DNA from: Candidatus Bipolaricaulota bacterium
Lineage (GTDB): Bacteria; Bipolaricaulota; Bipolaricaulia; Bipolaricaulales; Bipolaricaulaceae
DNA length: 5,015 nucleotides
Direction: 5' to 3'
Assembly (NCBI GenBank): GCA_015661965.1
Contig: DQVA01000305.1
Coordinates: 1-5,015, forward strand
The notes beneath the pieces are model-generated. The model did no database searches, had not been told where the DNA came from, and was given only the letters and a program-made list of their open reading frames with translations. Of this stretch, positions 1-5,015 are shown piece after piece; position 1 is the stretch's first letter; the number at the start of each line of letters is the position of its first letter. A program made the position numbers and the translations under genes.

Positions 1-806
1 GCCAGGAGCCCCCGGATGAAGTAGCGCCCGAAGAAGATGTAGACGAGGAGCGTAGGGAAAGCGGCCAGCATGGAGCCGGCCATTGGCAGGTTCCATTTCA
101 CCGCCTGTCCCCCTGCCAAATAAGCGAGGGCCACGGTAATCGGTTGCCACTCGTGCTTGGTCAAGGTTACCCCAAACAGGAAGTCGTTCCAGATCTGGGT
201 GAATTGCCAGATCACCACCACCACAAACCCGAGCCAAGACAAGGGAAATATGATGCGGGTGTAGATGCCGAAGAAACCGGCCCCATCGATGGCGGCCGAC
301 TCCACCATCTCGGTGGGAATCTGGGCATAGAAGTTGCGGAAGATTAGCGTAGTGATGGGGATCCCGTACACCACATGAGCAAGGATGAGTCCGGGCAGTC
401 CCCCGTACAGATGGAAGCGCCTCAGCATTTGGAACAGAGGGATGAGGACGATCTGATAAGGGATGAACATGCCGAACAGCATCAGGGTGAACACCACATC
501 CGAGCCTCGAAATCGCCACTTGGAGAGGACGTACCCGTTGAGCGATCCCAGCAGAGCGGAAAGCACCGTCCCGGTGACGGTGAGGATCAAACTGTTCCTC
601 AGGTTAGGGAACATGCGATTGAAGGCGTCCACAAAGCTGCCCCAGTAAGGGGTAGAGGGGAAGGCCCATGCCGTCTCCAGGTTTATCTCCGCGGGCTGTT
701 TGAGCGCCGTGATCACCGTCATGTATACCGGGACCAGGTACACTAGCGAAACGGCTATCAGTGCCATATACAGCCAACTCCTCGCTAGCGGAACCTTCTT
801 CCTCAT
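1..806 (-). CDS. Sugar ABC transporter permease, MalG/GtsC type (3' end cut by window edge)
   Basis: Inner-membrane permease subunit of a carbohydrate ABC importer (CUT1 family), pairing with the MalF-type permease encoded just upstream. The frame starts at ATG 806-804 and stays open to the window edge, giving 268 residues; the family usually has about 275-280, so only roughly ten C-terminal residues are missing. Visible features: N-terminal membrane segment around residues 12-34, further hydrophobic stretches near 72-95, 104-127, 137-157, 190-205 and 244-260, and the cytoplasmic EAA loop at 164-189 (PTEMVESAAIDGAG followed by IIFPLS), which docks on the ATPase. WND at 206-208 is also typical. 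The ATG overlaps the stop of the preceding gene as ATGA (806-803), so translation is probably coupled; only a weak AAAGG lies upstream. Family assignment is secure. Substrate (glucose-like) is inferred from the neighbouring binding protein. Confidence 0.95.
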   Translation of the reverse strand, partial: MRKKVPLARSWLYMALIAVSLVYLVPVYMTVITALKQPAEINLETAWAFPSTPYWGSFVDAFNRMFPNLRNSLILTVTGTVLSALLGSLNGYVLSKWRFRGSDVVFTLMLFGMFIPYQIVLIPLFQMLRRFHLYGGLPGLILAHVVYGIPITTLIFRNFYAQIPTEMVESAAIDGAGFFGIYTRIIFPLSWLGFVVVVIWQFTQIWNDFLFGVTLTKHEWQPITVALAYLAGGQAVKWNLPMAGSMLAAFPTLLVYIFFGRYFIRGLL

Positions 807-1918
807 AGCGACGACCTTTCCCGCAGTGACCACGCCAAGTAGGGGATGACCACCATGGCCACGAGGATGAACAGCACCACAGCGATCCCAGCGCCCTCGG
901 CGAACTGGTTGCCGCGGAACGTTTTCACGAACATGAGCACGCTGGGCATATCGGTGCTGGCGTGATCCGGCCCAGTCATGGCGAACACCAAGTCAAAGGT
1001 TTTCAGAGATATGTGCCCCAGGATGATCACCGCGCTCAAGGTGATGGGCTTAAGCATCGGGAGCGCCACCCGCCTATACAGCTGGAGCTCGTTGCAGCCA
1101 TCGATCCGCGCCGCCTCCCGCACCTCGGTGGGGATGCCCCGCAGTCCCGCCAGGTAAAGGGCCATGGTATAGCCGGAAAACTGCCAGATCGCCGCGATGA
1201 TGATGCCTACGATGGCCAGATTGAACCCGTGGATCTCCGGGTAAGGGAGGGCCGGGGGGACCAATTGGCTCCCCCATACGTACCAGGCCACCACCCCCGC
1301 TGTGCACAATCCAGGGACGATGGCCCGCTGGGGGCGTCCCTTCCTCACAGCCCGCCATGTGAGGTAGGCTAGCACCGCTGCCACCACTAGCGCAGTAAGT
1401 CTCGGTAGATCCTGCCAGTTAAAAGAGAAAATCTGGGTGCGGCTGCTGGTCCACTCGAACTTGAACGGGGGCAGGCCGAACAATTTGGGAAGCACATTGA
1501 TCCCGCCCCTGGGGGCGAGCAGCCACCGCCAGATGGTCCCGGTGATGATGAAGGAGAGTGACATCGGGAACAGGAACAATGTCCGGAAGAACCCTTCCCC
1601 CCTCGGCTCTCGGTCCAGGAGGATGGCAAGCAGCAATCCCAAGCCCAGGGAACCGCTGACGAACAGGACGGTGAAGAAGAACGTGTTGACCAAATCCTGT
1701 CTGAACCGGCCGTTCAAAATCCCGCTAAACAACTCCTTGTAATTCTGAAGCCCCACGAAGCGGATGACCGGGCGGACCGCCAGTGGGGCCTCCTTGCCCC
1801 AGTCGGTCATCGAGATATAAAACGTCCGCCAGATGAACCAGTACACGAAAATCCCCAGCAGGATCACCGAGGGCGTGATGACCAGGACAGCGATCAGCCG
1901 GTCACGGCGGTTTTTCAC
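803..1918 (-). CDS. Sugar ABC transporter permease, MalF/GtsB type, with internal insertion
   Basis: Inner-membrane permease subunit of the same CUT1 importer. I place the start at GTG 1918-1916 (protein MKNRRDRLIAV..., 371 residues) because GAGGTG at 1931-1926 lies 7 bases upstream of it. A longer in-frame GTG at 1954 falls inside a strong hairpin and has no ribosome binding site. Membrane segments are visible near residues 8-30, 78-102, 111-135, 231-258, 293-310 and 344-365. The EAA loop spans 263-291 (EAA at 268-270, G274, LP at 286-287). Between the third segment and the EAA region lies an unusual stretch (about 150-230) with two further hydrophobic segments (about 172-190 and 199-217) separated by a basic loop RKGRPQR. 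This makes the protein about 70 residues longer than the common 290-310-residue members. The gene follows the binding-protein gene by 75 bases and overlaps the next permease by 4 bases. Confidence 0.95.
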   Translation of the reverse strand: MKNRRDRLIAVLVITPSVILLGIFVYWFIWRTFYISMTDWGKEAPLAVRPVIRFVGLQNYKELFSGILNGRFRQDLVNTFFFTVLFVSGSLGLGLLLAILLDREPRGEGFFRTLFLFPMSLSFIITGTIWRWLLAPRGGINVLPKLFGLPPFKFEWTSSRTQIFSFNWQDLPRLTALVVAAVLAYLTWRAVRKGRPQRAIVPGLCTAGVVAWYVWGSQLVPPALPYPEIHGFNLAIVGIIIAAIWQFSGYTMALYLAGLRGIPTEVREAARIDGCNELQLYRRVALPMLKPITLSAVIILGHISLKTFDLVFAMTGPDHASTDMPSVLMFVKTFRGNQFAEGAGIAVVLFILVAMVVIPYLAWSLRERSSL

Positions 1919-1924
1919 CGGACA

Positions 1925-1933
1925 CCACCTCTT
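1925..1933 (-). promoter_or_regulatory. Ribosome binding site that decides the MalF-type permease start
   Basis: The minus strand reads AAGAGGTGG, with core GAGGTG at 1931-1926, followed by a 7-base spacer and GTG at 1918. It lies 9 bases downstream of the hairpin at 1976-1943, so the hairpin should leave it accessible. It favours GTG 1918 over the upstream in-frame GTG 1954. Confidence 0.8.
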
Positions 1934-1942
1934 TTTTAGGAA

Positions 1943-1976
1943 GTGGGCGCCCACGGCCCTCCCCGTGGGCGCCCAC
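1943..1976 (-). other. GC-rich 14-bp stem-loop between binding-protein and permease genes
   Basis: Perfect inverted repeat: arm 1943-1956 (GTGGGCGCCCACGG) pairs with 1963-1976 (CCGTGGGCGCCCAC) across a 6-base loop. Each arm also contains the 12-bp self-palindrome GTGGGCGCCCAC, so the same bases form a direct repeat and could fold as two small hairpins instead. On the minus strand it begins 17 bases after the binding-protein stop and is followed by TTCCTAAAAAAG rather than a T-run, so it is not a standard intrinsic terminator. Stem-loops at this position, as in malE-malF, are known to protect the upstream message from 3' decay or to cause partial termination, giving more binding protein than permease. 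That role here is inference. Confidence 0.85.
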
Positions 1977-1993
1977 CTGTTGCCCAGCTTGGC

Positions 1994-3241
1994 TTACTTG
2001 GCGATGCCCGACTGGATGGCGATGGCCTCGGCTGCCATGGCCGCCTGCTGGCTGTTGCGCCCGGCGAGGAAGATCTCCATCACGGTGGCGAACCCGTCCA
2101 TGAACCGCTCGTTGGCGACTACCCCGTGGACCAGGCTCCCCACGATGGTGTTGCTGCGCCAGTCAGCCGCGGCGGACTGGAGGTAGGTGTTGTACTTGGT
2201 GAGGTCGCTGTCCACCCGGGCGGCGATGGACCCTTTGAGGGGGTTGAACGTGTCCTGCCCTTCCCTGGAGCCCACCACTTTGAGCCAAGCGATGGCGTTG
2301 TCGCGATGGGGGGCACCGACCGGGAGGCCAAAGGAATCGGACAGCATCATGAAGATGCCGGCGGTACCCGGGGACGGGGTCCAGCCGAAGTCCACGCCGG
2401 GCTCTAACCCCAACGTGGCGAACATATAACCAGCGGCCCAGTCCCCCATTACGTTGAAGGCCGCGGTCCCGTTGACCACCATGTCCACCGCCTGCTGCCA
2501 GGACAGGGAGGGGGCATCCTCGTTAGTGTACTCCAGGATGCGGCCGAACAGGTCCCAGACCTCGATTACCTTGGGGTCGGTGAATGACAGCTCCCCCTTC
2601 CAAAGCGCCTCCCAACCATCTGGACCTAGAACTGAGAGGGCTACACTCTCCCACAGGTGGGAAGCGGTCCAGTTGCGGCCCAAGGCCAGAGGGATGACGC
2701 CCTTCTCCTGGAGCACGGGGGCGATCTGGAGGAACTCCTCCCAAGTAGCGGGCACTTGGACTCCCCACTTCTCCAGGTTCTCCGGGATGTACCACAGCAC
2801 GTTGGAGCGATGGATATTGAGAGGTACGGACCAAATACCCTCCTCGGTGCTGATGAGGTCGATCAGCCCGGAGGGGAAGGCATCGAGCCAACCTTCCTGT
2901 TGGAACAGCCACGTGAGGTCCTCCATCCGGTGGGCGATGACCCACGTCCCGATCAATTCCTGCCCCGCGTGCACCTGGAAGCTGTCGGGAGGATTGCCGC
3001 CCAACATCCGGGTCTTGAGCACGGCCTTGGCGTTGATCCCGGCCCCACCGGCCACGGTGGCGTTGATCACCTGAACGCCCGGGTAGAGGCTCTCGTAGAG
3101 GTCGATCAGGGCTTGCAAGGCAACCCCTTCATCCCCGGCCCACCAGGAGAAGATCTCCAGCTCCCCGGAGAGGGAACCCTGGGCCCAAACCAGCCCACCA
3201 AGGGACAGCACCACGACTACCGCTGTAACGATTTTCCTCAT
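1994..3241 (-). CDS. Periplasmic sugar-binding protein of ABC importer, Thermus glucose-binding-protein-like
   Basis: Extracytoplasmic solute-binding protein (family 1, CUT1) that captures sugar and delivers it to the two permeases. I choose ATG 3241-3239 (415 residues) because AAGGAGGTG lies 8 bases upstream; the in-frame GTG at 3271 would place that site inside the gene. Residues 1-20 form a Sec signal peptide (MRKIVTAVVVVLSLGGLVWA, cleavage before QGSLSG). There is no lipobox cysteine, so the protein should be soluble in a periplasm. The mature part begins ELEIFSWWAGDEG, followed by NATVAGGAGINAKAVLKTRM, FQVHAGQELIGTW (89-100), GIWSVPLNIHRSNVLWY (135-151), AFNVMGDWAAGYM (261-273), SDSFGLP (301-307) and DTFNPLKGSIAAR (330-342). 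From memory these blocks match the T. thermophilus glucose/galactose/mannose-binding protein almost throughout, so glucose-type monosaccharide binding is likely. The stop is TAA at 1996-1994. Family is certain; substrate is inferred. Confidence 0.96.
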   Translation of the reverse strand: MRKIVTAVVVVLSLGGLVWAQGSLSGELEIFSWWAGDEGVALQALIDLYESLYPGVQVINATVAGGAGINAKAVLKTRMLGGNPPDSFQVHAGQELIGTWVIAHRMEDLTWLFQQEGWLDAFPSGLIDLISTEEGIWSVPLNIHRSNVLWYIPENLEKWGVQVPATWEEFLQIAPVLQEKGVIPLALGRNWTASHLWESVALSVLGPDGWEALWKGELSFTDPKVIEVWDLFGRILEYTNEDAPSLSWQQAVDMVVNGTAAFNVMGDWAAGYMFATLGLEPGVDFGWTPSPGTAGIFMMLSDSFGLPVGAPHRDNAIAWLKVVGSREGQDTFNPLKGSIAARVDSDLTKYNTYLQSAAADWRSNTIVGSLVHGVVANERFMDGFATVMEIFLAGRNSQQAAMAAEAIAIQSGIAK

Positions 3242-3249
3242 TTTTCTTA

Positions 3250-3258
3250 CACCTCCTT
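3250..3258 (-). promoter_or_regulatory. Strong ribosome binding site of the binding-protein gene
   Basis: The minus strand reads AAGGAGGTG, an almost full complement of the 16S rRNA 3' end, 8 bases before ATG 3241. This fixes the start and suggests very high translation compared with the repressor gene upstream. A small stem (TGCCT-AAC-AGGCA, 3270-3258) abuts it but is too short to count as a regulatory structure. Confidence 0.85.
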
Positions 3259-3329
3259 GCCTGTTAGGCACGCCCTGCTGATACTCACAGATCCAATGCT
3301 ACTGCATCGCTCCTCCACACCACCCCCTT

Positions 3330-4337
3330 TCAGCCTTGGGTTGATTCCCTCACGAAGAGTTGTACGGGCAGCTCAATGCCCTGAGGGCCGGCCTGCTGGT
3401 GCCCTCCGGCAAGCAATCCCAGCAACATCTCCACTGCCGTGGCACCGAGTTCCTTTTTGGGGATGCGAACGCTGGTCAATGGCACATCCAGATAGCTCGC
3501 CAGCTCCACGTCGTCATAACCCACCACCGCCACGTCCTTGGGGATGTGCAACCCCGCCTCCCTGATGGCGGCCATGGCGCCGAAGGCGACCAAGTCCGAG
3601 TAACAGAAAAGGGCTGTGAAGCGCCTTGTGGAACGCAGCAGAGCGGTGGCCTCCCGGTAGCCGTCTGCGGCGGTTATCGCCCCTGACCGGATCAGCCTGT
3701 CATCTGGTTCTATCCCGCGCTTTAGGAGCGCCCCCTGATAGCCTCGTCGGCGCTCCTTAGCGCTGGAGATATGGGGGGGCCCGTTGATCAAAGCAATGGC
3801 GGTGTGCCCCAGCTCGATGAGGTGTTCGGTAGCCAGGTACCCGCCCCGTTCGTCGTCGGTAACCACGTAATTGGTTTCCAGGTCCTCAAACCGCCGTCCC
3901 AGGAGGACAAAGGGCACCTCCGCCTCTTTCAAGGATAAGATGGTGTCGATACCGGTCTGAACCGGGGTGATGAGCAGACCGTCCACCTGCTCAGCCAGTA
4001 TGACCTGGATCGCTTCTTCCTCCTTGGCGTAATCCTCATCAGTATCCTGCAGAACGATGCTGTACCCATGTCGATGGGCGGCCTCCTTCACCCCTTTCAC
4101 CAACGCGCCGAAGTAGGGGTTGGCGATGTCGGTGACGATCACGCCAATGGTGGCGGTCCTATTGGATCGGAGGCCGCGGGCCAGCTTGTTGGGGCGGTAA
4201 CCGAGCTGCTTGGCCACTGCGAGTACCTTGGCCCGGGTGCTGGGGCTCACATCGGGCTTCCCCGCAAGGGCTCGGGAGACGGTGTTGACCGACACCCCGG
4301 CCGCCCGCGCCACGTCCCGCATCGTCACCCGGCTCAT
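3330..4337 (-). CDS. LacI-family transcriptional repressor of the sugar-uptake operon
   Basis: DNA-binding repressor, 335 residues, normal for the family. N-terminal helix-turn-helix: MRDVARAAGVSVNTVSRAL (6-24), with V17, N18 and R22 at the base-reading positions of the recognition helix. The hinge helix is PNKLARGLRS (49-58), with a leucine (L56) where the family inserts a leucine into the minor groove of the operator centre. Residues from about 62 onward are the periplasmic-binding-protein-like effector domain: IGVIVTDIANPYF (64-76), VDGLLITP (118-125), GYDDVELA (273-280) and PLTSVRIP (286-293). It ends with the usual LFVREST. Start ATG 4337 gives the normal family N-terminus but has no good Shine-Dalgarno: GTGAG directly abuts it. 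It is the first gene behind the operator array and is followed after 88 bases by the binding-protein gene, so autorepression with sugar as inducer is likely. The effector is not identifiable from sequence. Confidence 0.95.
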   Translation of the reverse strand: MSRVTMRDVARAAGVSVNTVSRALAGKPDVSPSTRAKVLAVAKQLGYRPNKLARGLRSNRTATIGVIVTDIANPYFGALVKGVKEAAHRHGYSIVLQDTDEDYAKEEEAIQVILAEQVDGLLITPVQTGIDTILSLKEAEVPFVLLGRRFEDLETNYVVTDDERGGYLATEHLIELGHTAIALINGPPHISSAKERRRGYQGALLKRGIEPDDRLIRSGAITAADGYREATALLRSTRRFTALFCYSDLVAFGAMAAIREAGLHIPKDVAVVGYDDVELASYLDVPLTSVRIPKKELGATAVEMLLGLLAGGHQQAGPQGIELPVQLFVRESTQG

Positions 4338-4342
4338 CTCAC

Positions 4343-4375
4343 AACGTTACCGGTAGCGTTACCGGTAACGTTACC
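4343..4375. promoter_or_regulatory. Overlapping LacI-type operator array
   Basis: A 12-bp unit is repeated 2.6 times: CGTTACCGGTAG (4345-4356), CGTTACCGGTAA (4357-4368) and CGTTACC (4369-4375). This creates interleaved palindromes in two registers. GGTAACGTTACC at 4364-4375 is perfect and CG-centred, with a one-mismatch copy at 4352-4363. CGTTACCGGTAACG at 4357-4370 is perfect and CCGG-centred, with a one-mismatch copy at 4345-4358. LacI-family operators are typically 14-18-bp palindromes with a central CG. The array begins two bases after the predicted -10 box and ends 5 bases before the lacI-type start codon, so bound repressor would block initiation. The cognate regulator is almost certainly the adjacent gene product. 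Which register is used cannot be decided here. Confidence 0.88.
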
Positions 4376-4377
4376 TA

Positions 4378-4406
4378 ACTCTAGCACTCCCGCATGTTCG
4401 TGTCAA
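4378..4406 (-). promoter_or_regulatory. Sigma-70-type promoter of the repressor-transporter operon
   Basis: The minus strand has a perfect -35 TTGACA (4406-4401), a 17-base spacer and -10 TAGAGT (4383-4378, 4 of 6 consensus bases including the key T, A and final T). Transcription should start near 4372-4371, inside the operator array, giving a leader of about 34 bases before ATG 4337. No other convincing promoter is visible before the binding-protein gene, so this probably drives all four genes. Confidence 0.8.
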
Positions 4407-4666
4407 TACCGACGGCGAATCTCCTATTTCGGGGTCCACGGGAGGGTGGGTATAGTGTCTTTTGTGTGTGGGCAGCATGGCAGCTTCCCGACCGTATCTC
4501 CGCGAGGCCAGGCAGCCTCCTTTTAGCCAGCTCCCCCAGCGCCTCGGGCCCCGAGGACATCCACCACCCTTGGTCCGCCTTTTCAGCTCCGCCGTTCCAA
4601 GGATCGCTTTAGGATCTGCTCGCGGGTCTTGTCCGGAAGCGTTCCCCCCTTTCTGGTTCCGTTTTT
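4407..4666. other. Region without a supported gene
   Basis: About 260 bases upstream of the operon promoter. Frames here on either strand are short or have non-protein-like composition. Items seen: a possible plus-strand -10 box TATAGT (4451-4456) with only a poor -35 (TTCGGG, 17-base spacing); and a 6-bp stem CCTCGG-GCC-CCGAGG (4542-4556) without a T-run. On the minus strand, a 59-codon frame (ATG 4560 to TAG 4381) preceded by AAGGGTGGTGG begins plausibly (MSSGPEALGELAKRRLPGLAEI), but its second half looks non-coding and it overlaps the operon promoter. Decayed coding sequence is possible but not demonstrated. Confidence 0.5.
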
Positions 4667-4891
4667 GTGGGTGGGGAGTTCCTCTCGAAGTACGTGGCCG
4701 AGCGGGGCTTCGGGTCCGATGTAGCTTTCGCTCCCCGGGAGGGGCGCCCGGACCTGAGGCGGATCGTGGTGGCGGTGCACCTCGAGGTGCGGGGCAAGCC
4801 CTATCTTGTGCGCACGGAGCTTTCCGGGTATGCGGACCAGGCGTTCCGGGCGGCGGCGTGGCCCCACCTTCCCGGGCGGTGGAGGGCGTAG
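4667..4891 (+). CDS. Unrecognised small protein or gene remnant
   Basis: A 74-residue frame from GTG 4667 to TAG 4889-4891. I do not recognise the family. Codon composition is coding-like: by my hand count third positions are about 80% G or C, second positions about 50%, first positions between. The peptide is protein-like, with a hydrophobic strand-like stretch RRIVVAVHLEVRGKPYLV (31-48), then SGYADQAFRAAAWP. No Shine-Dalgarno precedes the GTG, and the open frame extends back to a stop at 4610 without an ATG. The true start could therefore be different, or this may be the 3' remnant of a longer gene. The antisense frame (4867-4583, minus) is also open, but is richer in H, R and P and less protein-like. 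It is divergent from the transport operon and has no evident functional tie to it. No signal peptide or membrane segment is visible. Confidence 0.4.
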   Translation: MGGEFLSKYVAERGFGSDVAFAPREGRPDLRRIVVAVHLEVRGKPYLVRTELSGYADQAFRAAAWPHLPGRWRA

Positions 4892-4930
4892 TGGATACGT
4901 CCGCCCGATAGCCCCAAAAATCCTGTTTCC

Positions 4931-4958
4931 AAAGTAAATCTCTACCTTGCGGTGTCAA
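4931..4958 (-). promoter_or_regulatory. Possible second minus-strand promoter
   Basis: TTGACA (4958-4953), a 16-base spacer and TACTTT (4936-4931; first, second and last bases match consensus). It would transcribe leftward, antisense to the small plus-strand frame and toward the lacI-type gene. No clear minus-strand gene follows directly, so it may be chance or a leftover. Confidence 0.3.
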
Positions 4959-4974
4959 ACTTTGGGTATGGCAA

Positions 4975-5002
4975 GGAAGGCCACCTGGGAGGGCGGCCTT
5001 CC
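4975..5002. terminator. Candidate hairpin terminator
   Basis: Perfect 8-bp inverted repeat GGAAGGCC (4975-4982) / GGCCTTCC (4995-5002) with a 12-base loop. Downstream on the plus strand is CCCCTTCTC, only a weak pyrimidine tail; on the minus strand there is no T-run. It lies about 84 bases after the small plus-strand frame and could end that transcript, or one entering from beyond the right edge. Confidence 0.35.
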
Positions 5003-5015
5003 CCCCTTCTCAGCC

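Noticed and set aside
166..176. GGTTACCCC-like half of the operator inside the MalG-type gene
   Set aside because: Only one half-site matches and it is explained by codons of the permease; taken as chance.
1943..1976. Hairpin considered as an intrinsic terminator of the binding-protein transcript
   Set aside because: The minus-strand sequence after the stem is TTCCTAAAAAAG, not a T-run, and the permease gene follows directly, so full termination is unlikely; partial termination stays possible.
3242..3329. Separate promoter or operator before the binding-protein gene
   Set aside because: No TTGACA/TATAAT-like pair at proper spacing and no copy of GTTACCGGTAAC or GGTAACGTTACC; only a 5-bp stem next to the ribosome binding site.
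2657..3565. Long plus-strand open frame of 302 codons
   Set aside because: It lies antisense to the binding-protein and repressor genes, which are certain by homology. Its product is rich in G, P, H and R, with no recognisable domain; it is a GC-driven shadow.
4338..4375. Riboswitch or structured leader in front of the repressor
   Set aside because: The inverted repeats are the operator palindromes around the predicted start site; the leader of about 34 bases is too short for a riboswitch.
4371..4958. Minus-strand frame of 195 codons starting at a TTG
   Set aside because: The start codon is part of the TTGACA hexamer, there is no ribosome binding site, the product is low-complexity P/R/G-rich, and the end runs into the operon promoter and operator.
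1..5015. Novel defence, mobile or biosynthetic system
   Set aside because: I found no transposase, integrase, nuclease, CRISPR repeat, toxin-antitoxin pair or unusual enzyme; the four clear genes form a conventional sugar-uptake operon.

Overview
The window is about 60% G+C bacterial DNA and is dominated by one minus-strand sugar-uptake operon. In transcription order (right to left) it holds a LacI-family repressor (4337-3330), a secreted sugar-binding protein (3241-1994), a MalF-type permease (1918-803) and a MalG-type permease (806-1) that runs off the left edge after 268 residues. The binding protein closely resembles, from memory, the Thermus thermophilus glucose/galactose/mannose-binding protein, so glucose or a related monosaccharide is the best substrate guess. 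It has a Sec signal peptide ending VWA|QG with no lipobox cysteine, which suggests a diderm with a periplasm. The Shine-Dalgarno sequences (AAGGAGGTG, AGAGGTGG) are classical. The transporter is Thermus-like, but G+C and codon use are more moderate than in Thermus itself, so I do not name a genus; a thermophilic or uncultured lineage is only a guess.

Regulation can be read directly. A TTGACA-N17-TAGAGT promoter lies at 4406-4378 on the minus strand. Directly downstream, covering the predicted start site, is an array of overlapping palindromes (4343-4375) built on a 12-bp unit (CGTTACCGGTAR). This is a typical LacI-family operator position, and it implies that the repressor controls its own gene and the transporter genes behind it. 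I see no second promoter in the 88-bp gap between repressor and binding protein. Translation looks graded: the repressor has almost no Shine-Dalgarno, the binding protein a very strong one, and a 14-bp GC-rich hairpin (1943-1976) sits between the binding-protein stop and the permease. The two permeases overlap by four bases (ATGA). No ATPase gene is visible; it may lie beyond the left edge or be shared from elsewhere.

The right end (about 4407-5015) is poorly explained. It holds one small plus-strand reading frame (4667-4891) with coding-like codon composition but no recognisable start signal or family, a possible second minus-strand promoter (4958-4931), and an 8-bp GC-rich hairpin (4975-5002) that could be a terminator. 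I found no tRNA, rRNA, CRISPR, insertion sequence or novel multi-gene system. The points most worth checking are the interleaved operator array, the internal extra hydrophobic pair in the MalF-type permease, the palindrome-within-hairpin element and the orphan frame at the right end.
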